Below are positions 16,716 through 23,424 of a stretch of 64,000 nt of DNA, piece by piece. The DNA is taken from the NCBI RefSeq assembly GCF_018967865.2, contig NZ_JAHLZY020000001.1:1240001-1304000 (forward strand). The letters are read 5' to 3'. The notes under the pieces are model-generated. The model made no database searches and had not been told where the DNA came from. It saw nothing but the letters and a program-made list of their open reading frames with translations. The stretch comes from Hymenobacter siberiensis. GTDB lineage: Bacteria > Bacteroidota > Bacteroidia > Cytophagales > Hymenobacteraceae. Both the position numbers and the translations under genes were made by a program. How positions within the stretch are numbered: the stretch's first letter is position 1; the number at the start of each line of letters is the position of its first letter.

Positions 16716-18917
16716 TTACTCGCCGGGGCGATAGGTTTTTTCGGCGTGGGCCTGCACGTCTTCGGGGTAGAAGCGCACCTCTTTAAAACGGCCGTTGCAG
16801 TATAAATCGGCCTGGTCGGTAAAGTGCGGCGTGCCGGGGCGGCTGCTCTGGCCTCCGGTCACCACTGAGCGTGCCGTGATGCGCGGGCCAAATTCCACCA
16901 CCGCCACAAAGCTATTTCCCACGTTGCCGTAGCGTTTTTTCGTACCAGGATACGTGCGCGCACCAAACGCCGCCAGTGAGCCCCAGGCCGACGATGTGAA
17001 GGCCACCGGCTGGCTGGGCTGCTGGTCGTCGTAGGTTTCCTCGATGCGGCCGGTGAGGCGCTGGTAGCGGTTCACCTCGCCCCAGGGCATTTTCCAGGTG
17101 CCGAAATCGCGCGTCAGGTCGTCGAGGGTTTCGGAGAGGGTCGTGATTTTTTCCGATGGCGAAGTATTGGCCAGCGCGAAACGCACGAAGCTGATGTAGT
17201 CGAGCTGCGGCTGGGCCTCGGGTACGCGGGCGCGGGCTTTGGCCAGCAGCCGCTCGGCCCAGTAGATGGCCACCGTTTGGGCCACTGAAGTTTGGGCGTA
17301 GCTGTGGTCCCAGGCGCGGAGGGTGGCAATGGCTTCGGCCACGGCGGGCGCGGCGGCTTTTTCGGCCGAAGTGGGCTGGTAGGCAGCCAGCAGTGGCGGC
17401 AGCATATCATCGAAAGCGGTGAGGTGCGGGTCGTCGGCCGCCGTAATGAGCGTGTCGAGGCTGACCACGGCTTTGCTGCTGAGCACGCGCACGGCGTTCA
17501 GGCCGCGGTAGTTTTCGGCGTCGGGGGCTTCGTATTTGGGATATTTTGCGGCGGCCGGGCTGCTGGGGCCGCTCACGGTGAAGGGCGTGGAATTACAGTT
17601 CTGGATGAAGCCGCTGGCCGGGTTGTGCACCTGCACTAGCTCGCTCACCGGGTGGAAGCCCTGCCATTCGGTGGCCGACGTGCTGCCGTCTACCGGCTGG
17701 CTCCAATCGAATTTCGGGTTGCGCCGGGGCATGAAATTGCCGTGCCAGTAGGCAATACTGCCCTTGGTATCGGCAAAAACCGTGTTGTTAGAGGCGTTCC
17801 CGTTCAGCTTCATCACCTGCTGAAAACTGGCGTAATCGGTGGCCTTGGTGCGCAGGTACGACTGCTGCAAAGCGGCCAGCGGCGCGTTCATCATGCGCAC
17901 CGCCACCCACTGCCCGTCCGATTTCTGCCCCACAATAGGGCCGTGGTGGGTGCGGAAGATGGTGAAAGTTTTGCGCAGCATCTTATCACCCGATTTGTAG
18001 GGCAGCGCCACTTTCTGCGCAGTCACGGCGCGCAGCTTGCCATCGTATTTGTAAAACGCCTTGCCGTCTTTTTCCTCAATCGTTTCGAGGTACTCGTCCA
18101 TCGAATCGGCCTGGCTGGACGTGTGCATCCAGCCACAGTGCTCATTAAATCCCTGATAAATAAAGAACTGGCCCCAGGTCACGGCCCCGTAGGCGTTCAG
18201 GCCCTGCTGGCTCACCATCTGCACTTCGGAGCGGAAGTAAAACGAGGTATGCGGGTTGATGAGCAGCAGGGCGTGGCCGTTGGCGCTTTTGGCGGGCGCA
18301 ATGGCAAAGCCGTTGGAGCCCACCGGCTCGCGGTCGGTGCGGCCAAAATCGGTATCAATCCAGGAGCTCGATTTCTTCTGGCTGTAAAAAGCCTTCAGCC
18401 GCTCCAGCGATACCACGCTGATATTGCCCCCAATGCTGCCCTCGCTGAACATGAGCGGCATCCAGGGCTGGAAGCGGCGCAGCAGCCGGGGCCGCACGGT
18501 GGGATGGGTGGCCAGGTAGTAGTTGGTGCCGGCCGCGAAGGCATCGAGCAGCAGCTTCATATCGGCTGGGCTCTTTTTATAGATGCTGAGGGCCTGGGTG
18601 CTGTCAAGAAACATGCGGGCACGCAGGTCGTGGTAAAGCTGGGCTTCGCCCTCCACTTCGGCCAGCCGACCAATGGCATCGAGGTAGTTGGTTTCGACGC
18701 GGGCAAAATCATCCTCGCACTGCGCGTAAAGCAGGCCGAAAACCGCGTCGGCATCGGTCTTGCCGTAAATGTGCGGCACACCGTAGCTGTCGCGCGTGAT
18801 GCGCACCTGCCGCGCCTGCTGCTGCCAGTGCGCCACTTCGGCGGGGGTAAAGCGTTGAGCCAGTCCAGGCAAGCAAAGGCCGGCGCACAGGCTCAGCACA
18901 AACAGAAAGCGCATCAT
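16716..18917 (-). CDS. Penicillin acylase-family N-terminal nucleophile hydrolase, exported
   Basis: 733 residues. The signal peptide is residues 1-20 (MMRFLFVLSLCAGLCLPGLA). The alpha region starts VRITRDSYGVPHIYGKTDAD; the nucleophile is Ser201 in EPVGSNGFAIAP, where autoproteolysis should free the beta chain. GHALLLINPHTSF and the AYGAVTWGQFFIYQGFNEHCGW stretch (partly quoted) are family-typical. Relatives cleave the amide of beta-lactams, N-acyl-homoserine lactones, aculeacin or related acyl amides in the periplasm; which substrate applies here is unknown. ATG 18917 is chosen because it begins the signal peptide; a longer upstream frame lacks support. Confidence 0.88.
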   Translation of the reverse strand: MMRFLFVLSLCAGLCLPGLAQRFTPAEVAHWQQQARQVRITRDSYGVPHIYGKTDADAVFGLLYAQCEDDFARVETNYLDAIGRLAEVEGEAQLYHDLRARMFLDSTQALSIYKKSPADMKLLLDAFAAGTNYYLATHPTVRPRLLRRFQPWMPLMFSEGSIGGNISVVSLERLKAFYSQKKSSSWIDTDFGRTDREPVGSNGFAIAPAKSANGHALLLINPHTSFYFRSEVQMVSQQGLNAYGAVTWGQFFIYQGFNEHCGWMHTSSQADSMDEYLETIEEKDGKAFYKYDGKLRAVTAQKVALPYKSGDKMLRKTFTIFRTHHGPIVGQKSDGQWVAVRMMNAPLAALQQSYLRTKATDYASFQQVMKLNGNASNNTVFADTKGSIAYWHGNFMPRRNPKFDWSQPVDGSTSATEWQGFHPVSELVQVHNPASGFIQNCNSTPFTVSGPSSPAAAKYPKYEAPDAENYRGLNAVRVLSSKAVVSLDTLITAADDPHLTAFDDMLPPLLAAYQPTSAEKAAAPAVAEAIATLRAWDHSYAQTSVAQTVAIYWAERLLAKARARVPEAQPQLDYISFVRFALANTSPSEKITTLSETLDDLTRDFGTWKMPWGEVNRYQRLTGRIEETYDDQQPSQPVAFTSSAWGSLAAFGARTYPGTKKRYGNVGNSFVAVVEFGPRITARSVVTGGQSSRPGTPHFTDQADLYCNGRFKEVRFYPEDVQAHAEKTYRPGE

Positions 18918-19104
18918 AGAAAGCAAAAAGTAAGGATGAAGCCATTGCGGCCATCGGCAGCCAGGGGCAGTAGTGGTCAAAGTACGGCGATTTGCCCGGC
19001 TCCGACGCGTTATGGCACCAGAGCCCGCGCACCGCAACCCACTGGGAAGCCCATGGCTGCCCCCCGCCAACTAACGCGGCAGCTACTTTCGCCGTCAGCT
19101 TTCC

Positions 19105-19629
19105 ATGGAAAACCTGTTTTTTACCAGCTGGACCAGTTTGGTCCGCACGCTCATTATTGGTCTGCTGGCATACGTAGGGCTGATTTTGATGCTGCGCGCC
19201 TCGGGCAAGCGCCCGCTGTCGAAGATGAATGCCTTCGACCTGATTGTGACCGTAGCCCTGTGCTCCACGCTGGTCACGGTGCTGCTCAGCAAGGGCGTAG
19301 CCCTGGCCGACGGGCTGCTGGCTTTCGCCCTGCTCATTGGCCTGCAGTTCGGCATCACCTGGCTGTCGGTGCGCTTCAAAGCGGTGAGCCGGCTGGTAAA
19401 ATCCGACCCCACGCTGCTGGTGTACACCGGCCACTACTTGCCCGATGCCATGCGCGCCGAACGCATTACGGAAGGTGAAGTACTGGCCAGTCTGCGCGAG
19501 CGCGGCATTGCGTCGCTGGCCGATGCCGCCGCCGTAGTCCTGGAAAACGACGGCACCCTGAACGCACTATCCAAAGCCTCATCGGCCGAAGGGTCGTCGC
19601 TGGGCAATGTGCCTGGTATACCCCAATAA
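19105..19629 (+). CDS. DUF421 (YetF/YcaP-type) membrane protein
   Basis: 174 residues. Three hydrophobic segments occupy residues 13-85, with the family stretch LRASGKRPLSKMNAFDLIVT between them, followed by a soluble beta domain (SDPTLLVYTGHYLPDAM, then ITEGEVLASLRERGI). The family lies in the inner membrane and is of unknown function. It is divergent from the penicillin-acylase gene. Complete, with a Ser-rich tail. Confidence 0.88.
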   Translation: MENLFFTSWTSLVRTLIIGLLAYVGLILMLRASGKRPLSKMNAFDLIVTVALCSTLVTVLLSKGVALADGLLAFALLIGLQFGITWLSVRFKAVSRLVKSDPTLLVYTGHYLPDAMRAERITEGEVLASLRERGIASLADAAAVVLENDGTLNALSKASSAEGSSLGNVPGIPQ

Positions 19630-19687
19630 TATTTCGGGTAGATAATTGATTGTAATCTGAAGCTGCTTAGGGATTTCAGCAATAACA

Positions 19688-19788
19688 GAACGTCATTCCG
19701 AGCGCAGCCGAGGAATCTCGCTCGGGGTTGTTTGGGTGTCGTTCAACTATTCACGCGAGATTCCTCGGCTGCGCTCGGAATGACGTTT
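19688..19788. repeat. Palindromic repeat, GAACGTCATTCCGAG variant
   Basis: Arms 19689-19721 and 19755-19787 are reverse complements over 33 bp. The outer GAACGTCAT is shared with the family, but the inner arm reads TCCGAGCGCAGCCGAGGAAT, so a subfamily exists. Confidence 0.88.
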
Positions 19789-19836
19789 TTCTATTCTCGG
19801 GTACTTCCTAATCAGCTTCAATAACTAAAATAAAAT

Positions 19837-19885
19837 AACCCAAGGATGCGAGCGATTGACATTCAATCGCTCGCATCCTTGGGTT
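19837..19885 (-). terminator. Strong hairpin terminator for the IscA-type gene
   Basis: 23-bp perfect arms (19837-19859 and 19863-19885) with a 3-nt loop. On the minus strand it is followed by TATTTTATTTTAG, giving an intrinsic terminator 38 bp after the stop at 19924. Confidence 0.75.
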
Positions 19886-19923
19886 AGCAAGCCAACCCGG
19901 GTTCAACCGGACCGGCTGGTTGC

Positions 19924-20271
19924 TTAGGCCGAAAATGACGAGCCGCAGCCGCAGGTGCTTTTGGCCTGAGGGTTGTTGAAAACGAAGCCACGGGCGTTGA
20001 GGCCATCCTGGAAGTCGACTTCCATGCCCAGCACGTACATGGCGTGCTTTTTATCCATGATGAGCTTCAGGCCGTCGAGGTCGTAGGTTTCGTCGGCATC
20101 TTTGGCTTTGTCGAAGCCCAGCAGGTAGCTCATGCCCGAGCAGCCGCCGCCCTGCACGCCGATGCGCAGGCCGTAGTCGGCGGGCACATTCTTCTCCTGA
20201 ATGATGTTTTTCACCTCCACTACAGCGCGGTCGGTGAGGGTAATGGGGGCGAGGGTGGCAACAGCAGCCAT
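19924..20271 (-). CDS. Iron-sulfur cluster assembly protein, IscA/ErpA/HesB family
   Basis: 115 residues, normal length. Carries or transfers Fe-S clusters in the cytosol. The three conserved cysteines are in GGGCSGMSY and the C-terminal STCGCGSSF. The sequence is complete, with a normal FNNPQAKSTCGCG ending. It stands apart from suf/isc genes here, so it may be the A-type carrier of a dispersed system. A -7 box TATCTTTG lies 32 bp upstream and a strong terminator downstream. Confidence 0.93.
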   Translation of the reverse strand: MAAVATLAPITLTDRAVVEVKNIIQEKNVPADYGLRIGVQGGGCSGMSYLLGFDKAKDADETYDLDGLKLIMDKKHAMYVLGMEVDFQDGLNARGFVFNNPQAKSTCGCGSSFSA

Positions 20272-20302
20272 AATAAAAATTGATTTAGCGGGAAGTTGGG
20301 AA

Positions 20303-20310
20303 CAAAGATA
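20303..20310 (-). promoter_or_regulatory. -7 box of the IscA-type gene
   Basis: On the minus strand TATCTTTG matches TAnnTTTG exactly and sits 32 bp before the ATG at 20271. No clear TTTG is seen about 20 bp upstream. Confidence 0.45.
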
Positions 20311-20361
20311 CGGCCGGAGCCGGCGTTGCCGTTGGTACGGCCGCAGCAGGGGAAACAGCGG

Positions 20362-20392
20362 TTGGGGCCCGGCGGTTCACGGCGTAGTTTTG
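20362..20392 (+). promoter_or_regulatory. Bacteroidota promoter for the 20533 gene
   Basis: TTG at 20362-20364, a 20-bp spacer and TAGTTTTG at 20385-20392 match the TTTG-N19/21-TAnnTTTG consensus well. The transcript would carry the palindromic repeat at 20414-20511 in its leader. Confidence 0.6.
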
Positions 20393-20413
20393 TGGGCTAT
20401 TTATGCACCTAGC

Positions 20414-20511
20414 ACGTCATGCGGAGCTTGTCGAAGCATCTCTACCGCTTCGTTGCAATCGTCGTTGATTACTACTGCGGCAGAGATGTTTCGACAAGCT
20501 CCGCATGACGT
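20414..20511. repeat. Palindromic repeat in the 20533 gene leader
   Basis: Arms 20414-20443 and 20482-20511 (30 bp, one mismatch) begin ACGTCATGCGGAGCTTGTCG. The element lies between a predicted promoter and the start codon at 20533. Confidence 0.87.
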
Positions 20512-20532
20512 TCAAAACCTTAAATAATTCCA

Positions 20533-21069
20533 ATGGATTCAACTACCTATTTCTTCGACATCCTCAAGATTACCCTGCCCGCCATCATCGTGGCCGGAGT
20601 CATTTATATGCTGTTTCAGCAGTTTCTGGAGAAGGAGCAGCAGCGTCGCCTCATCGAGCTTCGCCTCGAAAGCAACAAAACCACGCTGCCGCTGCGCCTG
20701 CAGGCCTACGAGCGCATCGTGCTATTTCTGGAGCGTATCTCGCCCAACAACATCCTCGTGCGCCTGAGCAGCGGGGGCATTACCGCGCCCGAGTTTCACC
20801 GGCTGCTGCAGCAGGAAATCCGGGCCGAATACGAGCACAACCTCTCGCAGCAGCTCTATCTCTCGGCCGATGCCTGGACGCTGGTGAAGGAAGCCAAAGA
20901 AAACGTGCTCACAATGGTAAACCGCGCCTTCCACGGCATTCAGAACCCGGCCCAAGCCCGTGGCACTGAGCTGGCAAAGCGCATCCTTGAAGGCCTGATG
21001 ATGGACGGGGCCGAGCCTACGGCGCAGGCGCTGGCCGTGGTGAAGAACGAGGCGGCCGGGCTGTTTTAA
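20533..21069 (+). CDS. Conserved Bacteroidota protein with one membrane anchor (DUF7935-like)
   Basis: 178 residues. A single hydrophobic segment near residues 9-30 (ILKITLPAIIVAGVIYML) is followed by a charged helix (FLEKEQQRRLIELRLE) and a helical soluble part with LPLRLQAYERIVLFLERI. This resembles the family I know as DUF7935, anchored in the inner membrane with a cytosolic coiled body and of unknown role. The stop abuts the shared hairpin that separates it from convergent bshA. Confidence 0.6.
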   Translation: MDSTTYFFDILKITLPAIIVAGVIYMLFQQFLEKEQQRRLIELRLESNKTTLPLRLQAYERIVLFLERISPNNILVRLSSGGITAPEFHRLLQQEIRAEYEHNLSQQLYLSADAWTLVKEAKENVLTMVNRAFHGIQNPAQARGTELAKRILEGLMMDGAEPTAQALAVVKNEAAGLF

Positions 21070-21137
21070 CTTGTAGCACGTGCTTTAGCTTGTGCATGGT
21101 AGCGCCACCATGCACAAGCTAAAGCACGTGCTACAAG
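21070..21137. terminator. 31-bp perfect hairpin between convergent genes
   Basis: Arms 21070-21100 and 21107-21137 are perfect reverse complements with a 6-nt loop. The left arm begins right after one stop codon and the right arm ends 2 bp before the bshA stop, so it can serve both genes as a bidirectional stop. No T tract; its stem is unrelated to the GAACGTCATGC family. Confidence 0.7.
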
Positions 21138-21139
21138 CC

Positions 21140-22276
21140 CTACGCTGTCACGCTCACTTCCTCAAGAGCCTTGCGGTAGCACTCCTCATACAGCGGCACG
21201 ATGTTATCGACAGCGAACTCCTCGGCGCGGGCGCGGGCGGCGGCTTTGAAGCGGGGCAGGTTTGTGTCATCGAGCACGAAAAGGGCGTTTCTTACCATGT
21301 CGGGCACGTCGCCGATTTCGCTAATCATGCCCGTTACGCCGTGCACGTTCAACTCGGGAATGCCGCCGGCATTTGTACTCACCACGGGCACTTCGCAGGC
21401 CATCGCCTCGAGAGCGGCCAGGCCGAAGCTCTCGTTTTCGGACGGCATCAGGAACAGGTCGCCCACGCTCAGCACTTCCTCCACGGCTTCTAGCTTGCCG
21501 AGGAAGCGCAGGTCGCGGTGGCAGTCGAGGTCGCGGGCCAGCTTCTCCATGCGGCTGCGGTCGGGGCCGTCGCCCACTAATAGCAGCTTGGCCGGTATCT
21601 GGGCGCGCACGCCGCAGAAGATGCGCAGCACATCCTCGACGCGCTTCACGGTGCGGAAGTTACTGGTGTGGATGAGCAGCTTTTCGCCCTCGGGGGCAAT
21701 GGCGGCCCGGAAGTGGCTTTTTTCCTGCTTCTTAAAACGGTGCAGGTCGATGAAGTTGGGGATGACGGTAATTTCCTTCTCGACGGCGAAATACTCGTAG
21801 GTTTCGCGCCGCAAATCGGCCGATACCGATGTCACCCCGTCGCTCTGATTGATGCTGAACGTCACCACGGGCTCGAAGCTGGGGTCTTTGCCCACCAGCG
21901 TAATGTCGGTGCCGTGCAGCGTGGTCACTACCGGAATCTGGATGCCCCGGGCACGCAGAATCTGTTTGGCCATGAAAGCCGCCGAAGCGTGCGGAATGGC
22001 GTAGTGGACGTGTAGCACATCCAGCTTCTCGTTCTGCACAATGTCAACCATCTTGCTGGTCAGGGCCAGCTCGTAGGGCGGAAACTGGAACAGCGGGTAC
22101 GCCGGCACATACACCTCGTGGTAGAAGAGGTTCTCGTTGAAGAAGTCGAGCCGCACCGGCTGGCTGTAAGTAATAAAATGCACGCGGTGGCCGCGTTGGG
22201 CCAGGGCCTTGCCCAATTCCGTGGCCACTACGCCGGAGCCGCCAAAGGTGGGATAACAAACGATGCCGATGTTCAT
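21140..22276 (-). CDS. bshA: N-acetyl-alpha-D-glucosaminyl L-malate synthase (bacillithiol step 1)
   Basis: 378-residue GT4 glycosyltransferase that joins GlcNAc from UDP-GlcNAc to L-malate, the first step of bacillithiol synthesis. The N-terminus MNIGIVCYPTFGGSGVVATE is diagnostic for BshA, as are HVHYAIPHASAAFMA and the C-terminal E-x7-E motif region SENESFGLAALEAM with STNAGGIPEL. Full length. Other bsh genes are not in the window. Converges with the DUF7935-like gene across a hairpin. Confidence 0.93.
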   Translation of the reverse strand: MNIGIVCYPTFGGSGVVATELGKALAQRGHRVHFITYSQPVRLDFFNENLFYHEVYVPAYPLFQFPPYELALTSKMVDIVQNEKLDVLHVHYAIPHASAAFMAKQILRARGIQIPVVTTLHGTDITLVGKDPSFEPVVTFSINQSDGVTSVSADLRRETYEYFAVEKEITVIPNFIDLHRFKKQEKSHFRAAIAPEGEKLLIHTSNFRTVKRVEDVLRIFCGVRAQIPAKLLLVGDGPDRSRMEKLARDLDCHRDLRFLGKLEAVEEVLSVGDLFLMPSENESFGLAALEAMACEVPVVSTNAGGIPELNVHGVTGMISEIGDVPDMVRNALFVLDDTNLPRFKAAARARAEEFAVDNIVPLYEECYRKALEEVSVTA

Positions 22277-22615
22277 GAGATAATGCTGTTGCGCTTAGCG
22301 AACCAGATAAGAGGCGCATTGTTGCGCCAGCTGCTAGGTGTGGTGATTGACGTACGGGGTGTAATTTTACTTACTCCGGCTACCTTATACGGTAAAACTG
22401 ATGCATCCGTAGGAGTGCGCATTCCAGCTAATTGATGGCTTGACTGCCTACAGTATAGTTTGCTCCATCAAGCTGCAACTGAAGCGGTAGGAAGCTGTGC
22501 GTTTATGATGGGGCAACGTTGACGCGTGCGTCAATCCATAAAGGATTCCGCGTAATCCTCACCCCATTTTTTGACGAATTGGTAATTTGTATCAAGTAGC
22601 AGCAATCATAATCCG
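22277..22615. other. Gene-free stretch
   Basis: 339 bp upstream of bshA with no supported coding frame, no clear TAnnTTTG box and no repeat recognised. Presumably holds the bshA promoter. Confidence 0.5.
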
Positions 22616-22945
22616 CTGCTTGCCAAACTGTCAGCTGGCCTGTAATGCCAATGATAAAAGCCGTACTCAAAGTTGTGGAGTTCGGTAGTCTGACTGAACC
22701 CCGGCTGCGTAACATCAGTGAACCCTAAATCCATCATCTTCTTGCCGAACTCATTAAACACTGGCTCATCTTTAGTGAAAAGCAGTATTTTCTTATGTTC
22801 ATCAAACGTAAGTTTCGTTTCACCCTGCTCGAAGTAAACAGCACATTCGATGAAGCCATCATCAAGAATGTTAGCCTGATTTTCCTGTAGAAAGCTAATG
22901 ATTCCATTCTGAGAATGAATCGAATCATAGAAGCTGTTTAGAGAG
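22616..22945 (-). pseudogene. C-terminal fragment of an unknown protein, start lost at a palindromic repeat
   Basis: A minus-strand frame of about 108 codons reads FYDSIHSQNGIISFLQEN, then DDGFIECAVYFEQGETKL and HNFEYGFYHWHYRPADS before TGA at 22616-22618. Its composition and codon use look like a real protein, but no start codon is found: upstream the frame enters the 22926-23012 hairpin and meets a stop just beyond. The hairpin probably replaced or cut off the 5' part. No family recognised. Confidence 0.55.
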
Positions 22946-23012
22946 TCCCCGAACGGTGATGCAGAGCGCAGCGAAGCATCACCGTTCGGGGACTCTCTAA
23001 ACAGCTTCTATG
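22926..23012. repeat. 37-bp perfect palindrome between two decayed genes
   Basis: Arms 22926-22962 and 22976-23012 are perfect reverse complements. The outer part GAAGCTGTTTAGAGAGTCCC is shared with the repeat at 31378-31454; the inner part carries the GATGC(AGAGCGCAGCGAA)GCATC core of the main family. It provides the stop of the upstream gene fragment. Confidence 0.9.
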
Positions 23013-23317
23013 CCTGTGGGTGGAATAAAAACATGCTCTTCTGGGTCAATAGGGTAAGAACAATTTTTAGAGCCCGTCATTACCGAGCCAGACAACTGAA
23101 TCAAATTGTCCGGCTCTTCGAAATCTTCCAAGTTATCCAACCGAGCCGCTTCCGTAGCTTGAGGATTCAGAAAATCATTTTCTGCGGCAGCCTGTAGCGC
23201 ATTAGCTAATACTTCGCCACAGTGTGAGCCATAGGCTTAGAAATTGCCCACTATTCCGGTAATGTCATCGGACTGGCCACCAATGAGGAAATACCAATAT
23301 TGATTCTGCTCCTGCAT
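22997..23317 (-). pseudogene. Unknown small gene with an internal stop codon
   Basis: ATG at 23317 opens MQEQNQYWYFLIGGQSDD and meets TAA after 26 codons (23237-23239); the same frame then continues with AYGSHCGEVLANALQAAAEN and ends PPTGIEAV at a TAG supplied by the palindromic repeat. Total 106 codons. The protein-like composition on both sides of the TAA indicates a nonsense mutation. No family recognised; it may have been one locus with the next fragment. Confidence 0.55.
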
Positions 23318-23424
23318 TCGAAAAGGAAAGTAACTTAAAGCTGCTGCGTAGAGCTACTGTTAGCTAATTCATTGGCTTCCCTGAATTCTATATTTCCTTG
23401 ATGCTTCCAGTGGAGCAGAAGCCC

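Noticed and set aside
17652-19478. Long plus-strand open frame of about 600 codons opposite the penicillin-acylase gene
   Set aside because: It is the antisense shadow of a GC-rich gene with clear motifs; no family resemblance and no start context.
22503-22928. Alternative minus-strand frames starting MIRFILRMES and MLRSRGSVRL
   Set aside because: A different frame (22616-22945) reads as a coherent protein fragment; these are its shadows.
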